Assembly: GCA_027943335.1 (NCBI GenBank)
Contig: BSBK01001294.1
Coordinates: 496,001-560,000 of the forward strand
From: Chamaecyparis obtusa
Taxonomy: Eukaryota; Streptophyta; Pinopsida; Cupressales; Cupressaceae
Length of the DNA: 64,000 nucleotides
Direction of reading: 5' to 3'
Positions 35,301 through 48,065 of the stretch are shown piece after piece. Below the pieces are notes generated by a model. The model had not been told where the DNA came from. It saw nothing but the letters and a program-made list of their open reading frames with translations, and searched no databases. Positions within the stretch are counted from its first letter, which is position 1. Every line of letters begins with the position of its first letter. A program made the translations under genes and the position numbers.

Positions 35301-36438
35301 GTCGGTATCCACAAAAACATGTAGTCTCATTGTCAATATTCCTTTCAATCATGTGGCATACCCTTGGTTCTCGCTCAATCTTAATAAACTGGTCATCAAT
35401 CTTAAAAGTTGCATAGGACAAATCACACTGTAAACTTCCACCCATGGTAGCACTCCACTTCCTAGATAGTAACATCACATAATGAGGAGGGATATCTACC
35501 ACCAAGACACTCATTGTCAATTTTTTTTTTGGATAGGCTACCAATCTATAGGACATTGCACTTATGGTCCTGATAATTGGTACTTCTCTCTGATCCATTG
35601 CACAACATCTACCTTGTACTGTATCAACTTTAAGACCTAAACTTTCCATGATCTTGAAAGGCATAATAGTGTTAGAAGCACCTGAGTCAATCATACAATT
35701 CCTTAATTTCATTCCATTCACAAGGATACTCAAGAAGAATGGATTAGTGTTCTCAAGGATAGCATTGATAGAATTGTCCAAGTATATAGGTGGTATTTGA
35801 GACACCACTCCCTGAACCTCAATTTCTTTCATAACTTTAGCTTGGGGTTCATTTGCATTACAAGCAACATTTTTATCATGAACCTTACCTACCCATGTTA
35901 AAGCTCCATCTTTATGCTCAGGGATCCTTAATAATTCTGACAAAGGAACCTTGATAGTAATATGAGACAATATTGTCATCATATGAATAGGGGTAGAAGA
36001 AGGAAATTCAACTTGCACTACTTTAGTATCCTTTTGTTTCTCAAATGCATCAGCTGTAATTGTCAACTTCATTTTTTTAGTTTTAGCCATTGTACTAGTT
36101 GGTCTCTCTACTTCCTTCTGATTATCTTTTTCATGAACAGTGGAGATCTTCTCAGATCCAACTTTCCTTGGTTCCAAATTTTTACCTCTTTCATTTTTGA
36201 ACTTCACCAAGTTGTCATCTTTTGGTTTATTTCCATTAGATCCCTTGGGATTGTCATCCCTCATAAACATTCCTACAGCTTTTCCATTGGCATCATTTGT
36301 TGTCATATTTCTAGTTTGCACTTGAGCTACCATTTCTACAATGATCCTAGAAATTTCTTCCTTTGAAGGTCTTCTTAAAATCACTGGCTCTGAGGAAGAA
36401 TTCATGTTACATATCTTTTCATCAATGTCTTCAGTCAA
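35287..36438 (-). pseudogene. T protease region
   Basis: A 383-codon open stretch: a Lys-rich linker, then a retropepsin with NCMIDSGASNTIMPF (catalytic DSG) near 35680-35705, a flap-like part and MSVLVVDIPPHYVMLLSRKW. It ends at a stop after a one-base shift; the next frame continues to the second RNase H. This is the aspartic protease that would cut the T polyprotein. Confidence 0.85.
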
Positions 36439-36532
36439 AAAATACCTCTTAATGGAACAAAGTCTTATTTTGTCTCTTTAAGCACACATCAGTTTCTTCA
36501 CCAATATCAGAATCATCTTCATATCCCAAATA

Positions 36533-38814
36533 TTAAGATGTCATATTACAACCAATATTATCATGCGTTTCTTGCTGATTAGGTTCATTAGAACCATCAT
36601 CTTGGTATGCAGCCATAGACTGTGCAACCACACAATGTTCTGCAGAATGAGGAGACTGGCAAGCAACACACCATGGTGTGTCCTCCATGAAATTCATAGA
36701 AGCCTTATTTAGAGGATCAGGGACAAATCTGTCACTATTTTCTTTTGCAGCAGGGACAATAGGTTTTCCATCCTTCCATTGGGTGTTATAAGGATAATTT
36801 TGTAGTCTATTCTGCCTTTTGAAATTGTTGTTGAAATAAGGCTTGTCACTAGTAGAAATCTTTTCATTTCTGACACTAGGTGTTTTTAAGTCCTTTAGTG
36901 CATTCAACACCTTATCCAACTTGTCTTCCTCTTTCTTCTTATTTCCAATATTTCTCTCATTATCCCTTTTGTATTTTTTTATCCCCAAACAACTTAGGGT
37001 CATGTCTTTTTCCACCCAATTTTCTTGATATTTTCATGTTGTTTTCAATATTGACAGCAATCCTAAATGCATCTCTGAGAGTTCTTAGTTCTTTTTCCCT
37101 CAACAAGTAACCCATTTTTCCATCAAAAGCATTGAAATATGTGGTTAAGCAGACATTGTCATCTAACCTCATGACTTGAAACAATTTATGCATACCTTTC
37201 TGAAATCTCATGTTGAACTCAGTTGCAGACTCATTCTGATTTTTCCTTATGGTATTAAATTCATTCAACATAAATCTAGCATTAGGCCTATCACCATATT
37301 GTTCCTTGAAACATTTCTCAAAGGAATCCCATGTGTCAATACATCTGTCAGGAAGTCTTTTGAACCAATCTCTAGCATCTTCCACCAAAGATTGGACAAA
37401 AAATTTCATGACCACGTCCTCATGTTCAACCTCATAGTCATTTAGCACATCAACAAACAACCTAAGGTGTTCTTCACAACTAATGGCATTATTACCAGCA
37501 AATTTAGGTATATTGTATCTTATGTCAGTTGGGAAAGCATTGGGGTAACCTAGTATTCCGTCAAAGCTAATTTGTCTATACCCCTCTAATTGCATAGGCC
37601 TTCTTTGAAAACTTAAACTAGTGTTTCTACTATAATTATCATTTACATTTACATTTCCATCTACTTGCACCCTTGACTATTGTTTAGGGTCAACACTTAT
37701 CTTGGTAGATGAAGTAAGCAATGGATTATGAGAATCACCACTACTAGATAGAGCAACATTAGAAGTTGTAGATGGCATACCTATTTCAGTAGTAGATGGT
37801 CAAGGGGTTCTTGTAGATGAAGCCTTCAAAACTAAATCTTCCTTCTTTTTTCTACAATGGAGGCTTAAATTTTAGCCTTTTCCAATTCTCTTGCAAGATC
37901 ATCATCTTCCTTCCTTTTCTTTTCCATCTCTACATCTTCATTTGAAATAGGTGGTGGGACTTTTGGTATTGCCACTGGCTCTTTATTTGAATCTCCCCCA
38001 TCTTTTGTTTTCTCTTTTCATTAACAATAGTAGTAGGTTTGGTAACTGCAGATTCATATGCATCTTTAGGTAAAGAAGCATAGCTTTGAACCTATCTAAT
38101 CATAGGGCCCTCTTTATCAAATTCATGGTCTTGCAATAAGCATTCTCTTTCACTTCTCAAAGCATCAAGATCACCAAAGACATCATGCTACAAAGTTTTA
38201 GGAGCAGAAGCAATCACTTTGTTTCTCTCCTTTAGTTCATTAATCTTTCTAAGTAGAGACTCTCTTTCTATTAATGCATTTATTTTTTCAGCCTCTCTTT
38301 CTTTTTGTAATCTTTTGTATATGACATCCTACTTTGCTAACTGTAGTCTCAATGCACCCAAATCATTAGGGTCTATCATAGTGTCTTTAGAGCTTACTAA
38401 CACATCCATATCAGTGATATTTTGATATGGGAAATGGATCCACCTTTGTCCCATGGGTTTCCTTCTAAACATATCATCATTAAAATCTAAATTTGGTCCA
38501 AAACCCGTTTCTCTTGCTTGCACATCTTGATCCACAAGATGTGAATATTTATATTGAAACAATGCCTCTGGGGTATCATAAAAATTATCTCCAAAGTGGC
38601 CACTATCAGATTTAGAACTTTTATATTGTGAATCATCCTTATTTGAAGATGCATGTGGTGCTCTATTCCTAACATTATTTTGTTCTCTTATAGGGGTACT
38701 AGTAGATTCACCATCTCTTCTAATCCAACTCTTCTTTTCTAATCTAGGCAATTGCTCCAAAGTAACCTCTGGATGCTTCTTGACAATAGACCTAGTATTC
38801 CTTCTTTTGTCCAT
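36533..38814 (-). pseudogene. T gag
   Basis: It starts MDKRRNTRSIVKKHPEVT at 38814. After an N-terminal part and a charged helical stretch comes the gypsy Gag core (36960-37670: IPKFAGNNAISCEEHLRLF, DWFKRLP, FKEQYG), then a Cys/His motif CVACQSPHSAEHC at about 36660. Open stretches 38329-38814, 36960-37670 and 36533-37015 are in different frames, so at least two frameshifts break it. Confidence 0.82.
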
Positions 38815-38972
38815 GGTTTGTAATTTACAAACACTAGTTCTTAACCTTTTGAGTCACCACCCACTTTTAATGGTAAATTCCTAAGAAACAAAACTTGAGA
38901 AGCCTAAAAGACAACACAAGTTGAAACTGGAGTAAACAAGAATTTGCTAAAATTTCTTTTATCTCTAGACTC

Positions 38973-38990
38973 TCCCCAGCAAAGTCCCCA
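38973..38990 (-). other. Candidate PBS of T
   Basis: On the minus strand TGGGGACTTTGCTGGGGA starts three bases after the 5' LTR. It resembles the TGGCGACTCCGCTGGGGA-type PBS of some plant gypsy elements, with several changes. Confidence 0.6.
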
Positions 38991-38993
38991 TTT

Positions 38994-41494
38994 TTTTGGT
39001 TCCTCTTCTTTCTACTTGTAGATTTACACTATGATTGAAAAACTAATGTCACTGACTCTATCACCACTCCAAACTTTGCAAGGAAAAAGGGTCAATTAAT
39101 AAGGATCAACAAGTATCCTCCTACACTTTGAGTCTAATACTCAGGCAAGTGTACCCTTGAATCACTTCTTGAAAGGAGTCTCCAAAATGTTACACATTCA
39201 TAGCCTTTAAAAATTGATTTAAGGATTTCATCATTTATATTTATTTGATTGATGATGGGGAAATTCCTCTTGAGAATGGACCAGTGTCTTCTCCTAGGGC
39301 ACAGAGTCACAATAAAACATGCATCAACTAAAAATCCAACTTAAACACACCCAAATCCAAAATAAGTTCTTTGCCTATTATTCCTCTCACTCACACACCT
39401 GGACATCAAATTCTCATTTCATCCTGAATTCTCTGATACTATCTTTAAGGATTTAATCTTGACTTTCGCAAGAACTCAAAGACAATCTCACAATATACTT
39501 TGTATACCATATACTAACCCACTTTGTGACATTAATATATAAGGATTCAAGATAGAAACAAGAAGACATACACAAGTCTAAAATTGGGATTCAAGTGTAT
39601 TCTCATTAAACTTTGCAGAATCAATACATTGCAATGTGAGAAAATGCTAAAGAAAAAAAAACCCTAAGCCCAAGCTCTCATTAGTCAATTTTCCAAATTG
39701 ACCATCAAAAACCCTCTATATACATCAAACAACAATATATAGTCACTAGCTATCTTGGAATCCTTTGGAACAAATGCATCAAGCTTAAGATAGCTAGGAC
39801 AGGATTAGGGTTTCAACTACCTTGCCAACCAGGATTCAATCAAAATTTACTACAGGGGAGACAACCAAGCAATCTTAGAGAAAAATAAATCCAAGAATGA
39901 TCTTCATTAATGGCACTATTCCTAACTGGCACACAAAGACTAGAAACACGTCATGTTTACCCTCTGCAACTCCAACTGTGATGTAGGCGACTTCACCCAC
40001 CACCACGGCCCAAACACCTTCCGCAGTCAATCATACCTTAGGCCAAACTATACTAGTGAGTGCAAAATCATATCATGTAGATCGGCCACCAAAACATTGA
40101 ATTTTCAATCCTTTTATCACTGAGAAACCCTTAAAATATTCAAATTTTAGGTAGCAATGGTTAATCAACAAGCTTAAAATGCAGCCGTCGATTTATTTCC
40201 TTCTCAGAAAATCGGGCGGCCCTTAAAAATTGGCACAACAATCACACGGGCCCCCTTGAGAATTCCTCACCACATCACCACCTCAACAACCAATAAAAAT
40301 TGAGCACGTCATAATGCTTACATTACTTTATGGCCTGATACCAAATCGATGGCTATCGCAATCCCGTGAAGGCTAATCTTCAAACACTTTTCCTTAGCAA
40401 CAATGCGACAACTGTCAAATCCTATGACAACTATCAAACCCATAATTCCTGTAGAGAACATGGTCCCACTAACAACTACCATTTCACCAACCCTTCGGCC
40501 AATAAGGAGCAAGCACCTCTACAACATCTGGTACACGGACCCACCTGGACCCATTGCATGCTTTTACAAGAAAATCTAACAGTCGTCGTGAAGCCATAAT
40601 GATTAACATTTGGGCACCTTTTCTTTGCAGTATCACGACCATCGTAGATCTCGATCAAACTTTACCTTACTTCCAAACTGGGACCGCTAAACATTAACCA
40701 CTAGAAATAAAAAAGACCACTCGCCAAGTCACAGAAGGCCAAGGAACTAACCGCCAGGATTGCATGAACTTGAGACTACAAAAACTGTCAAGCCATTGAA
40801 TGAAAAGAACTTAACCACCAAAATCAAGAGATCATGCGAACACCTAGTTGCTCATTCACTGAAAGTCAAGGGTTAACTACTTGGGAGATGGTGATCATGC
40901 AAATGTAGTCTAGAAGAATTGGGCCCCACTCAGTCGTAACATCGCACAAAGGAAATACTGATGTCAGAGACTAGCTGCGAGGAGGTGAAAGGTCGAAAAC
41001 ATCCAGGGTTTTCACTTAAACTGAAAAGATATCAGAGAAATAGAAAACACCAAGGGTTTTTATGCTTAGATAATTTTTTGAAACTACTCGACATGAAGTA
41101 AACTATTTCTGCAAACCATAAAACTTGAATATCTCCCTGGTTGCAACTTTTTAGGACATGTGCTCTTAACCCAACCTTGGAAACTCAATAAACTATCATA
41201 TGCTAAGGGTGCAAGCCATGAAACATCATATATTTAGCTCACAAGTTAAAACTGTGTCATAGCTAGGGCATGGCAACTCACTTGGATTTTTTGCATATTA
41301 GGCCATGCGATTTGGACTAAAGCATGATGACATGAAAGACAACCTCTAGCTAAGGGTGCAATCAATACAAACTAGTATATCTTTTGCGCTAACTGGAACA
41401 AGCTTGCAGACATGGTAAGGCAACTTCTTAGGACTTTACAAAGAAATAGGCCATTCTCTTATGATTTTTACTATGATAGAAAGATGGCCTAACA
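38994..41494 (-). repeat. 5' LTR of T
   Basis: About 2,501 bp, with its first base pair changed (TT for TG). It ends GGCCTAACA before CAAAC. A minus-strand TATA-like site lies at about 39715-39724. It matches 17691-20190 throughout. Confidence 0.9.
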
Positions 41495-41838
41495 CAAACG
41501 ATAGAGGACTTAGTATCAAAAATATTTGGAAATGGAATGCAAGATAAGCAAGAGAAACTATCTATTTTAAGTGAAATTCAGGAAAAGAAGGTTAAGAGAG
41601 ACCACCAAGTGGTTTCTTAGTAATCCTGGAGGGATTTAGAAAGGAGAACAAGGAGGCAAATCCCAACTCAAAATCTATATATGTTGTTGCAAAAGTTGGA
41701 GGAGAAAAAAGGTAGTCATTGAGTGAAGCCGAAAAAGGCTCCCTTTGAAGTGACTTCTACTAAGAAAAAAATTGAATATCAGATTGCAATGATTGCTTAC
41801 AACAATTAACAGGATGCACCCGTAGAAGAGTCTGACAA
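41495..41838 (+). pseudogene. Unidentified ORF remnant, piece 2 of 3
   Basis: Continues the frame from 17690 across T: TIEDLVSKIFGNGMQDKQEK, SEIQEKKVKRDHQVVS, then after stops LYMLLQKLEEKKGSH and KPKKAPFEVTSTKKKIEYQ, ending PVEESD at the element-B insertion. It is highly charged and probably helical. Stops at four or five codons are TAG, TAA or TGA. I do not recognise the family. Confidence 0.4.
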
Positions 41839-42823
41839 TGTTAGAAATAGGAAATACTGAGAGGGGGGGTGAATTAGTATTTCACAAACTTTTACTTTTG
41901 CCCACTTATGGATATAACAGATTACTTTAGTGCATACAAAGCATAAGAAACTAAATAGCATACATAACAGTAAATGTAAAGAACTCATAAGACATGATAT
42001 GTTCTCAAGGAAACCCTAGCCAAGGGAAAACCCTAATGGGGATGGTACCCACAAAGATCCACTAATCAAAAGATATCCGATTAAGGATGTACCCTGTTAG
42101 GAGCCTGTTACAATCATATAGTGTATCAGTCCTGGTTAAGGGACTATAGGCCTTGTTAGAAGCCTCAACCTTGTTAGGAGTTGTAGATACAAAACCTGAT
42201 TACTAGATGAGCTCACTACCCAAACAAGTAATACAAATGTTTACTGATTACAATATGGTACTGCTTACAACTTCACATCAACAACTTTCGCTGCAATCAC
42301 AAGTTACATATATTGCATGTTACATTTCAAGTATGTTCGGTATATCTTTATTTATACAAGATACAAACATAATATCTTTCTCTTGTTGACTTGCATATCT
42401 TTATCCAAGAGTAAACATCTAGGATGTCATCTCTTTATAATATTAAGTCATTATTTTGACAAGCAAAATAATCCCTTAATTCATTTACTAGTTTTGTCTT
42501 CAAAACTGCAATGTCAGTTGTACTCTATCATCGGTAAAATAGTCATAACTTTGTCTGTACTATCCATACTCTTTTTCACACTGAGATGGGGTATCCTTAG
42601 ACACCATAGAGTCTATGTTCAACTACACAAACTCTGATCATGCTCCAGTGAACGTCGCCAAAACAAACTGTATCGGGTGCTTTGTCAAAATCAGTGTTTC
42701 ATACTTAGACAATTTTAGTCTGCGATCTTCCATACTTACTTTCCAGCTTATGTTCTCTTCATAGGAAACATATATTTCCATAATGACAACATCTATGTAC
42801 ATACCTCAGCCAAATTGCCAACA
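41839..42823 (-). repeat. 3' LTR of B
   Basis: 985 bp with a G-run at about 41859-41866, several CCTGTTAGGAG-like motifs at 42090-42190 and a minus-strand TATA-like site (CTTGTATAAA) at 42351-42360. Confidence 0.93.
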
Positions 42824-43124
42824 ATCTCCCCCTTTGTCATTGGTGGCAACATATGAGAAAATTGGCTAAGTGTACAAGTCAAAATCTCAAAATTTGTATC
42901 AAAATTGTGGCCATAGTATAGATTAAGTATACTATCCTTATATCTCCTCAAAATATACACATAATCTATAAAATTTCATAATACTCCTAGAAATCCCCCT
43001 ATGAGTATCCTTCCTTATCATATAGAGACAATTTTCTAAGTATCTCTCCCCCTTTGACAACAATGACAAAATAAAGGGTGGAAAGGGATATACAAAATTG
43101 TGTCAAAACTTTTACCTTACTGTC
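42824..43124 (-). other. PPT, second PPT and 3' untranslated stretch of B
   Basis: The main PPT (minus strand ACAAAGGGGGAGAT, 42824-42838) abuts the LTR. A second tract (CAAAGGGGGAGAGA) is at 43043-43056, as in copy A. No gene between. Confidence 0.75.
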
Positions 43125-46100
43125 TTATTGCAAAGCCGATAGGCTTGCACTACAATCTGAAAAATATGTCTTCCAAGTCTCAAAATCTTTCTCCCATGCC
43201 TTCTTTATTGATTCTGCTACATTGAGTAGAGTACTCAATCCGTATGTTGCAATCTGACAGGCTTGAAGGGATTCAAAATTGAATTTCTAAAATGTTGTCT
43301 TAGCAGTAAGACATTCATCTAGCTGCTCTTCTATTATAGTCAACTTGATTGAGACATGCTCTCTCAAGATGTTTATTCTAATAATTTTCTTGTTCTTCTC
43401 ATCATTCAAAGTCCTTATTTCATCACATAATTTTCTAATCTTATTCTCAACTGTATTGATCTTTATGTTTAGGCTAGCCAAAGAGTTTGTCTCTACTGCA
43501 ATTTCATCTTGCTTCTCTTTTATCTTCTTTCTTCCTCAATTAAAATATTTTCAGATTTTGTACACTGAATGTACAAACACTTTCCAGTCTCAAGATGTTT
43601 CCTTTAGTCCTTAATGTGTTTATCAAGGCTATCAATGTCATTTTTTGATACTTTGACTTATTTTCTGCAACATCTCAGCTTCATAAGCTGCCTAAGCCTT
43701 AAGCTTAGCAATATCAGTTAAATTAGTGAACTCAACATCAAAAGATTTAATTACCATCTTTGCTCTTTCAAGTGGATCTAAATCAAAGACTTTTGTAGAT
43801 ATGACACTTTGTAGCTTCTCAGTCAAATCTTTCAGACTACCTTCCAAATTCCTAACTTTCTTGTTCTTTCCAATAATTTTGTTTAAAGAAGTGATCAGCT
43901 CTATTTGATCATCATCATCAACTTCCTTGCTCAAATCTTCAATCAATGTTTCTATTCCTTTCTCCTTTCCAGTCTTAGGAGTAAGACTAATGTCTTCTTG
44001 TGGTTCAATAGGTGTATGGGCCTCTATTTCCATTTGCACTTCAGTATGTGTAGTCTCTATTCCAATAGTCTTTTCTTGCTCTCCCAAAACCAAATTGTCA
44101 ACAATGTTATCCAAACTGTTGAGTACCGCATCATATGACTCTAAAGTAACTTTAGTTCCTTCAATGTCCATAGATTCTATGCCAATGTTTATAGAAGAAG
44201 AGGGAATATCTTCAACTTCAACTACCTCTACTGCTGCCTTTGCTTGTTCTCAACTCTATTTCTCTACTGGTTCTGCAACTGATTGATCTTTGCTATCTTT
44301 TCCTACTACCAAGTTTGCTAGCACTTGCACAACTTCCTATTTAGTTTTAGTCTTTACTTGCTTATACTATCCTCCCATTATATGTATAATTCTTCTTTTG
44401 GTTCTTAATAGGGTTTCAAGTGGCTTGAGGATCTTTTTAAGATGGTCATCATCTCTTATCTCACAGAACTGTCTAATCACATTCTCTCTCATTTTGGTAT
44501 CTTCTTCTTGTGCTCTCATCTTTCTTCTCACAAGTCTATTTTACAAATCTTCTGGTATCTTTCCATGAATAGTATCAAATTTCTTGTTTGTCAAAATCAT
44601 ATGTGTAACCATTGCATTCTCAAGATTTAATCTATCAGAGGATCCATATAAATCATAGTATTTGTTCATTTTGGTAAAGTCTCCATGCTGCGTTATATCT
44701 TCATTAACTCTTTCTATCCTTGGTTTCCATGATTTCTTCTTTGTTGTCACTTCATCATCTTTTATCTCTGCAACTCTTCTAGGTACTGGTGGAACAATTG
44801 TTTTCTATCTTTTACTTGGTCCTAAAGCACTTGCCTTCATTCTTTTGCTCGGTGCTAAAGAAAAGGGTTTCTCTGTCTGACTGATTTCTTGTTCCTTCTC
44901 AGGTTCTTCAACCTTTACCTTTACTTGAATAGGTTCTGCACTTGATGCCAAAGGTGGGACTGATAGTATCTCACTTTGCCTTATTGCTTCTACAGTCTTC
45001 TTTGCAATATCAAATTCCTACTCACTCATACCTGATTCTTTTAGAATTTTCTTTATTGTAGACTCCACTTTCTTCTTTGATTATTTCTCTTCCTTAAGTG
45101 TCTTTTCTGAACCAAAGTTTTCATCATATGTTCCAAATCCATTGCCATGAGCATCAACTTTACTTTTCAACAATCTACTAACATAACCTTCTATTTCAAC
45201 TTCAGAGATTTCATAGCCAAGAGGGTTTATGAATTCATGTCTAGGTTCTACTACCTCAATGTAAGTGAAATCAGTATCAACCATAAAATATATATCATCT
45301 TTGTATTTCTCAACTAGGGATGGAGGAATTCTTGATCTATTTACCATAATGTTCTGAAAAGTTTTCAACACTAACTTTACACTGTCATTAACCTTCTCAA
45401 TAAGATGTTTCATGTAAACTTCATTGATTCTTGCCATATTATTCTCACCATCATTCCATTCAATAGTGTAAGGAAATATTCTTAGCAAGTGGAAGAACAT
45501 GTAAGTAACCAATGAGGAAAATATAAAGTGAGTGTATTTAGCTTTCTTTATCTTTTCTAAATTCTCAAACAACTGTATTCTCAGAATTTCACACATATCC
45601 ACAGGCTTCTTCTCCACACACATCAAAAAAGCAATGTGTACCATACCTGCTAGCATATCATCTTCTCTAGAGCTTCCACAGAACTTTGTTGTCAAAATCT
45701 TACACAAGTATTTTACATCATCTTGCTTAATCTTACTAATAACTATACCTCTACCATTGTATATTGAACCGGTGTTTTCAATCACAATCTTTCTCATGTT
45801 TTTCTCATTTAGTGGAATTTCACCAACTTTTGATAATTCGGTCACATCATGAATTAGGTCTGTAGTTATGTCTATAACTCTATCTTCTACCCAAAATTTA
45901 CCATTATGTATCCTACTCAAAATGATCTTAGTATCCTCATCATCAAATTCATATTTCATAGAGTACTCAATGATTTCATTGTTTTCTAGATGTTCATAAC
46001 CTTGTTTCACTGACATATTCAAGTTGTAAAATTTCTTATATTCACCATTAAAATCACTCTCCCTTAGGGTTTCATACTTGCATTCAAGATAACTTTTAAC

Positions 46101-46235
46101 ATTCTCTAAATGAAGAACTCCATCTGGTACGAATGATAAGGCTAAACTAGTATCTCTTTCTGAGGGTTCAACTGGATCTTTCTTATTTCTAGGTATGTTC
46201 TTATCCTTAATGTTGTGAATCAATGACACATCCAT
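43125..46235 (-). pseudogene. Family-B ORF2, unknown protein of about 1,036 codons
   Basis: From ATG 46235 (MDVSLIHNIKDKN) one frame runs to TAA 43125-43127 without frameshift. The first 384 codons are open: a globular-looking part with FWVEDRVIDITTDLIHDVTE, SIYNGRGIVISKIKQDDVKY, DDMLAGMVHIAFLMC and THFIFSSLVTYMFFHLLR. A Lys/Glu-rich, coiled-coil-like half follows (44750-43125) and matches copy A block by block. Stops (for example at 45081, 44541, 43692 and 43287) are mostly TAG/TAA. The N-terminal part recalls, weakly, the 'putative plant transposon protein' domains; that is a guess. I find no enzymatic motif. Confidence 0.8.
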
Positions 46236-46671
46236 GATTATATCTAATTACTTAAGCTGATTCAAGATCGTAGTCGGATAAATACCTTAAATTCACAAAA
46301 TTAGGGCTTTCACTAGATCGGCGCTTCAAACTTCTACAAATTGCTTCCAAACTTCTTTCTTCACTTCCAAATCACTTCTAATCACTTTATAATCATTATA
46401 ACTTTGATTTCAATCTTTTAACACTTAGCATTTACTTGATCTGACATCGCATTTAATTAATTTGCCGCCAAAATGCCAAAAAAGCTGATTCTGTAAACCT
46501 GTAACCATAAATCTTCTTGTGACCTCGCAAAACACAATATCTCTTTTTGTACACTTAACCATAGCATTAGTATAACATAAAAAACCTTCATCTAACTGCG
46601 CAAAACTTAACTCATTCAAAATCTAACTCTATACTAATTCTAAGTTCCTAAACTACAGAAATTTACATAAT
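46236..46671 (-). other. Gap between ORF1 and ORF2 in B
   Basis: About 435 bases, AT-rich, with no conserved coding. A 64-codon minus-strand ORF (46425-46619) has no features I recognise. Copy C has a gap of similar length (56342-56803), so this may be an untranslated spacer with signals for expressing ORF2. Confidence 0.5.
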
Positions 46672-47994
46672 TTAAGTGCTTAAAGAAGGGTTAGGTAAAG
46701 ACTCATTCTTACCATCAGACACATTACCTTCCTGATTACCTTCAATGCTAAATATACCTCCTTGATCTATGCCTTTAACAAATTTTACTTCATCTTCATT
46801 GCTGCTGCAACCTTTCTCTTTATTTCCTGCATTTTCATTCCTTCTTGCATAGTTTCTAGGGTTAGGGTTATGATGATAACCTCCATTGTTCATTCTGCAA
46901 AATCTTATTGTGTGTCCAATCTTGTTACATATCTGACAAGTGATTCCATTGGTTCCATATCTAGGTGTTTGCTGATTGATTTGTGTCCTGCAATTTCTAG
47001 CAATATGTCCAATTTTGTTGCATCTGAAACATACTATTCCATTTCCTCTTTTCATGTCTTCAGTTGATCTCTAATCTACATTGTTAGTATTTCTAGGCAT
47101 TCTTCTATTGTAATTATTCTCAATAACTTTAGATCTTCTACATTAAATAGCTTTATGTCCAAAACCATGACAATTATAACAATAACCATTTAGAGGTTTG
47201 AATTGTTTACCTGTACAATCTCTCTTCATATGACCAATAGTATTACAAGTAAAAAATCTACCTTTGAATTCTCTTTGCATACCTTTGGATGATTCTTCTT
47301 TCTTTGGTGGTTCTTCTTACTTTGGTGCATCTTCTTGCTTCGGTGATTCTTCTTGCTTTGGTGATTCTTCTTGCTTAGGTGCATCTTCAGATTTGTTCTC
47401 ATCTAACTTCTTTTCTTCACTGCTTTCACATTCATTCAGATCTGGTTTCTTGCTTTCACTAACTATCTTCAATATGTTAAATCCAAGACCAGTTTTGTCA
47501 TAAAATGTTTTTCCATAAGATACTTGCTTATCAATCTTTTCACTGTTTGAATATAGCCTCTCAAGTTGTTGTTTGGATTGAGTTAATTCACCTTTCAAAA
47601 TTTTGTTGTATTTCTCAAGTTCATCATACTGTAGTTTAACTTTATCAAATTCAGATGTTACCTTGCCAAGTTTAGATTTTAGATCTTCATTTTCATTCTT
47701 TAAACTTTCATTCTCAGATCTCAAATTGTCATTTCCATCTTTCAAGCTAAGCTTCATATTTTCTATCTTCAATTCATGTTTAAGGATCACATTTTCTTTT
47801 TCTAAGTCTTCACAATCTTCAACAAGAATTTTAGATTCCTTCTCAAATTTTAGATCTTCTATCTTACCTTTCAATTTGTCAATAAGATTCTTTGCATCAT
47901 CATACTTTCTTTTCAAAGTGTTTCTTTCATCAGTAAGCATATCAATTTGCTCAAGAGCTTCTTCAAGATTCTTCTATAATTGATCCATATCCAT
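46672..47994 (-). pseudogene. Family-B ORF1, Gag-like coiled coil with CCHC knuckles
   Basis: ATG 47994 (MDMDQL) follows the PBS by about 60 bases. About 190 residues of heptad-like Leu/Lys/Glu sequence (ERNTLKRKYDDAKNLIDKLK, KSKLGKVTSEFDKVKLQYDE) lead to a repeat of PKQEES and then zinc knuckles: two decayed (TCNTIGHMKRDC, CYNCHGFGHKAI*C) and two intact CX2CX4HX4C (CFRCNKIGHIARNC, CQICNKIGHTIRFC). Stops lie at about 47979, at 47317 and near 47143 and 47073; frame is kept throughout. Role inferred: capsid-like assembly and RNA binding. Confidence 0.88.
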
Positions 47995-48050
47995 AGAGAT
48001 CTTACTCAAGCTGCTAGGCTTTCCTTGAATGTTTCTTCTCCGAGTAACTA

Positions 48051-48063
48051 TGCTCTAATACCA
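48051..48063 (-). other. PBS of B
   Basis: Minus strand TGGTATTAGAGCA, two bases after the 5' LTR, one base from the initiator tRNA-Met complement. Confidence 0.85.
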
Positions 48064-48065
48064 AT

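Larger units (their letters stand above)
17691..41494 (-). mobile_element. T, large Ty3/gypsy element with 2.5-kb LTRs
   Basis: Left LTR 17691-20190 and right LTR 38994-41494 (about 2,500 bases each) are flanked by CAAAT (17686-17690) and CAAAC (41495-41499), a duplication with one transition. The PBS side is on the right, so it reads on the minus strand: gag, protease, a second RNase H, RT, usual RNase H, integrase. Two later insertions interrupt it, the solo LTR at 21528-22372 and element N at 24128-34614. Both leave TSDs, and the frame matches across each. Without them T is about 12.5 kb. It is decayed but still legible. Confidence 0.92.
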
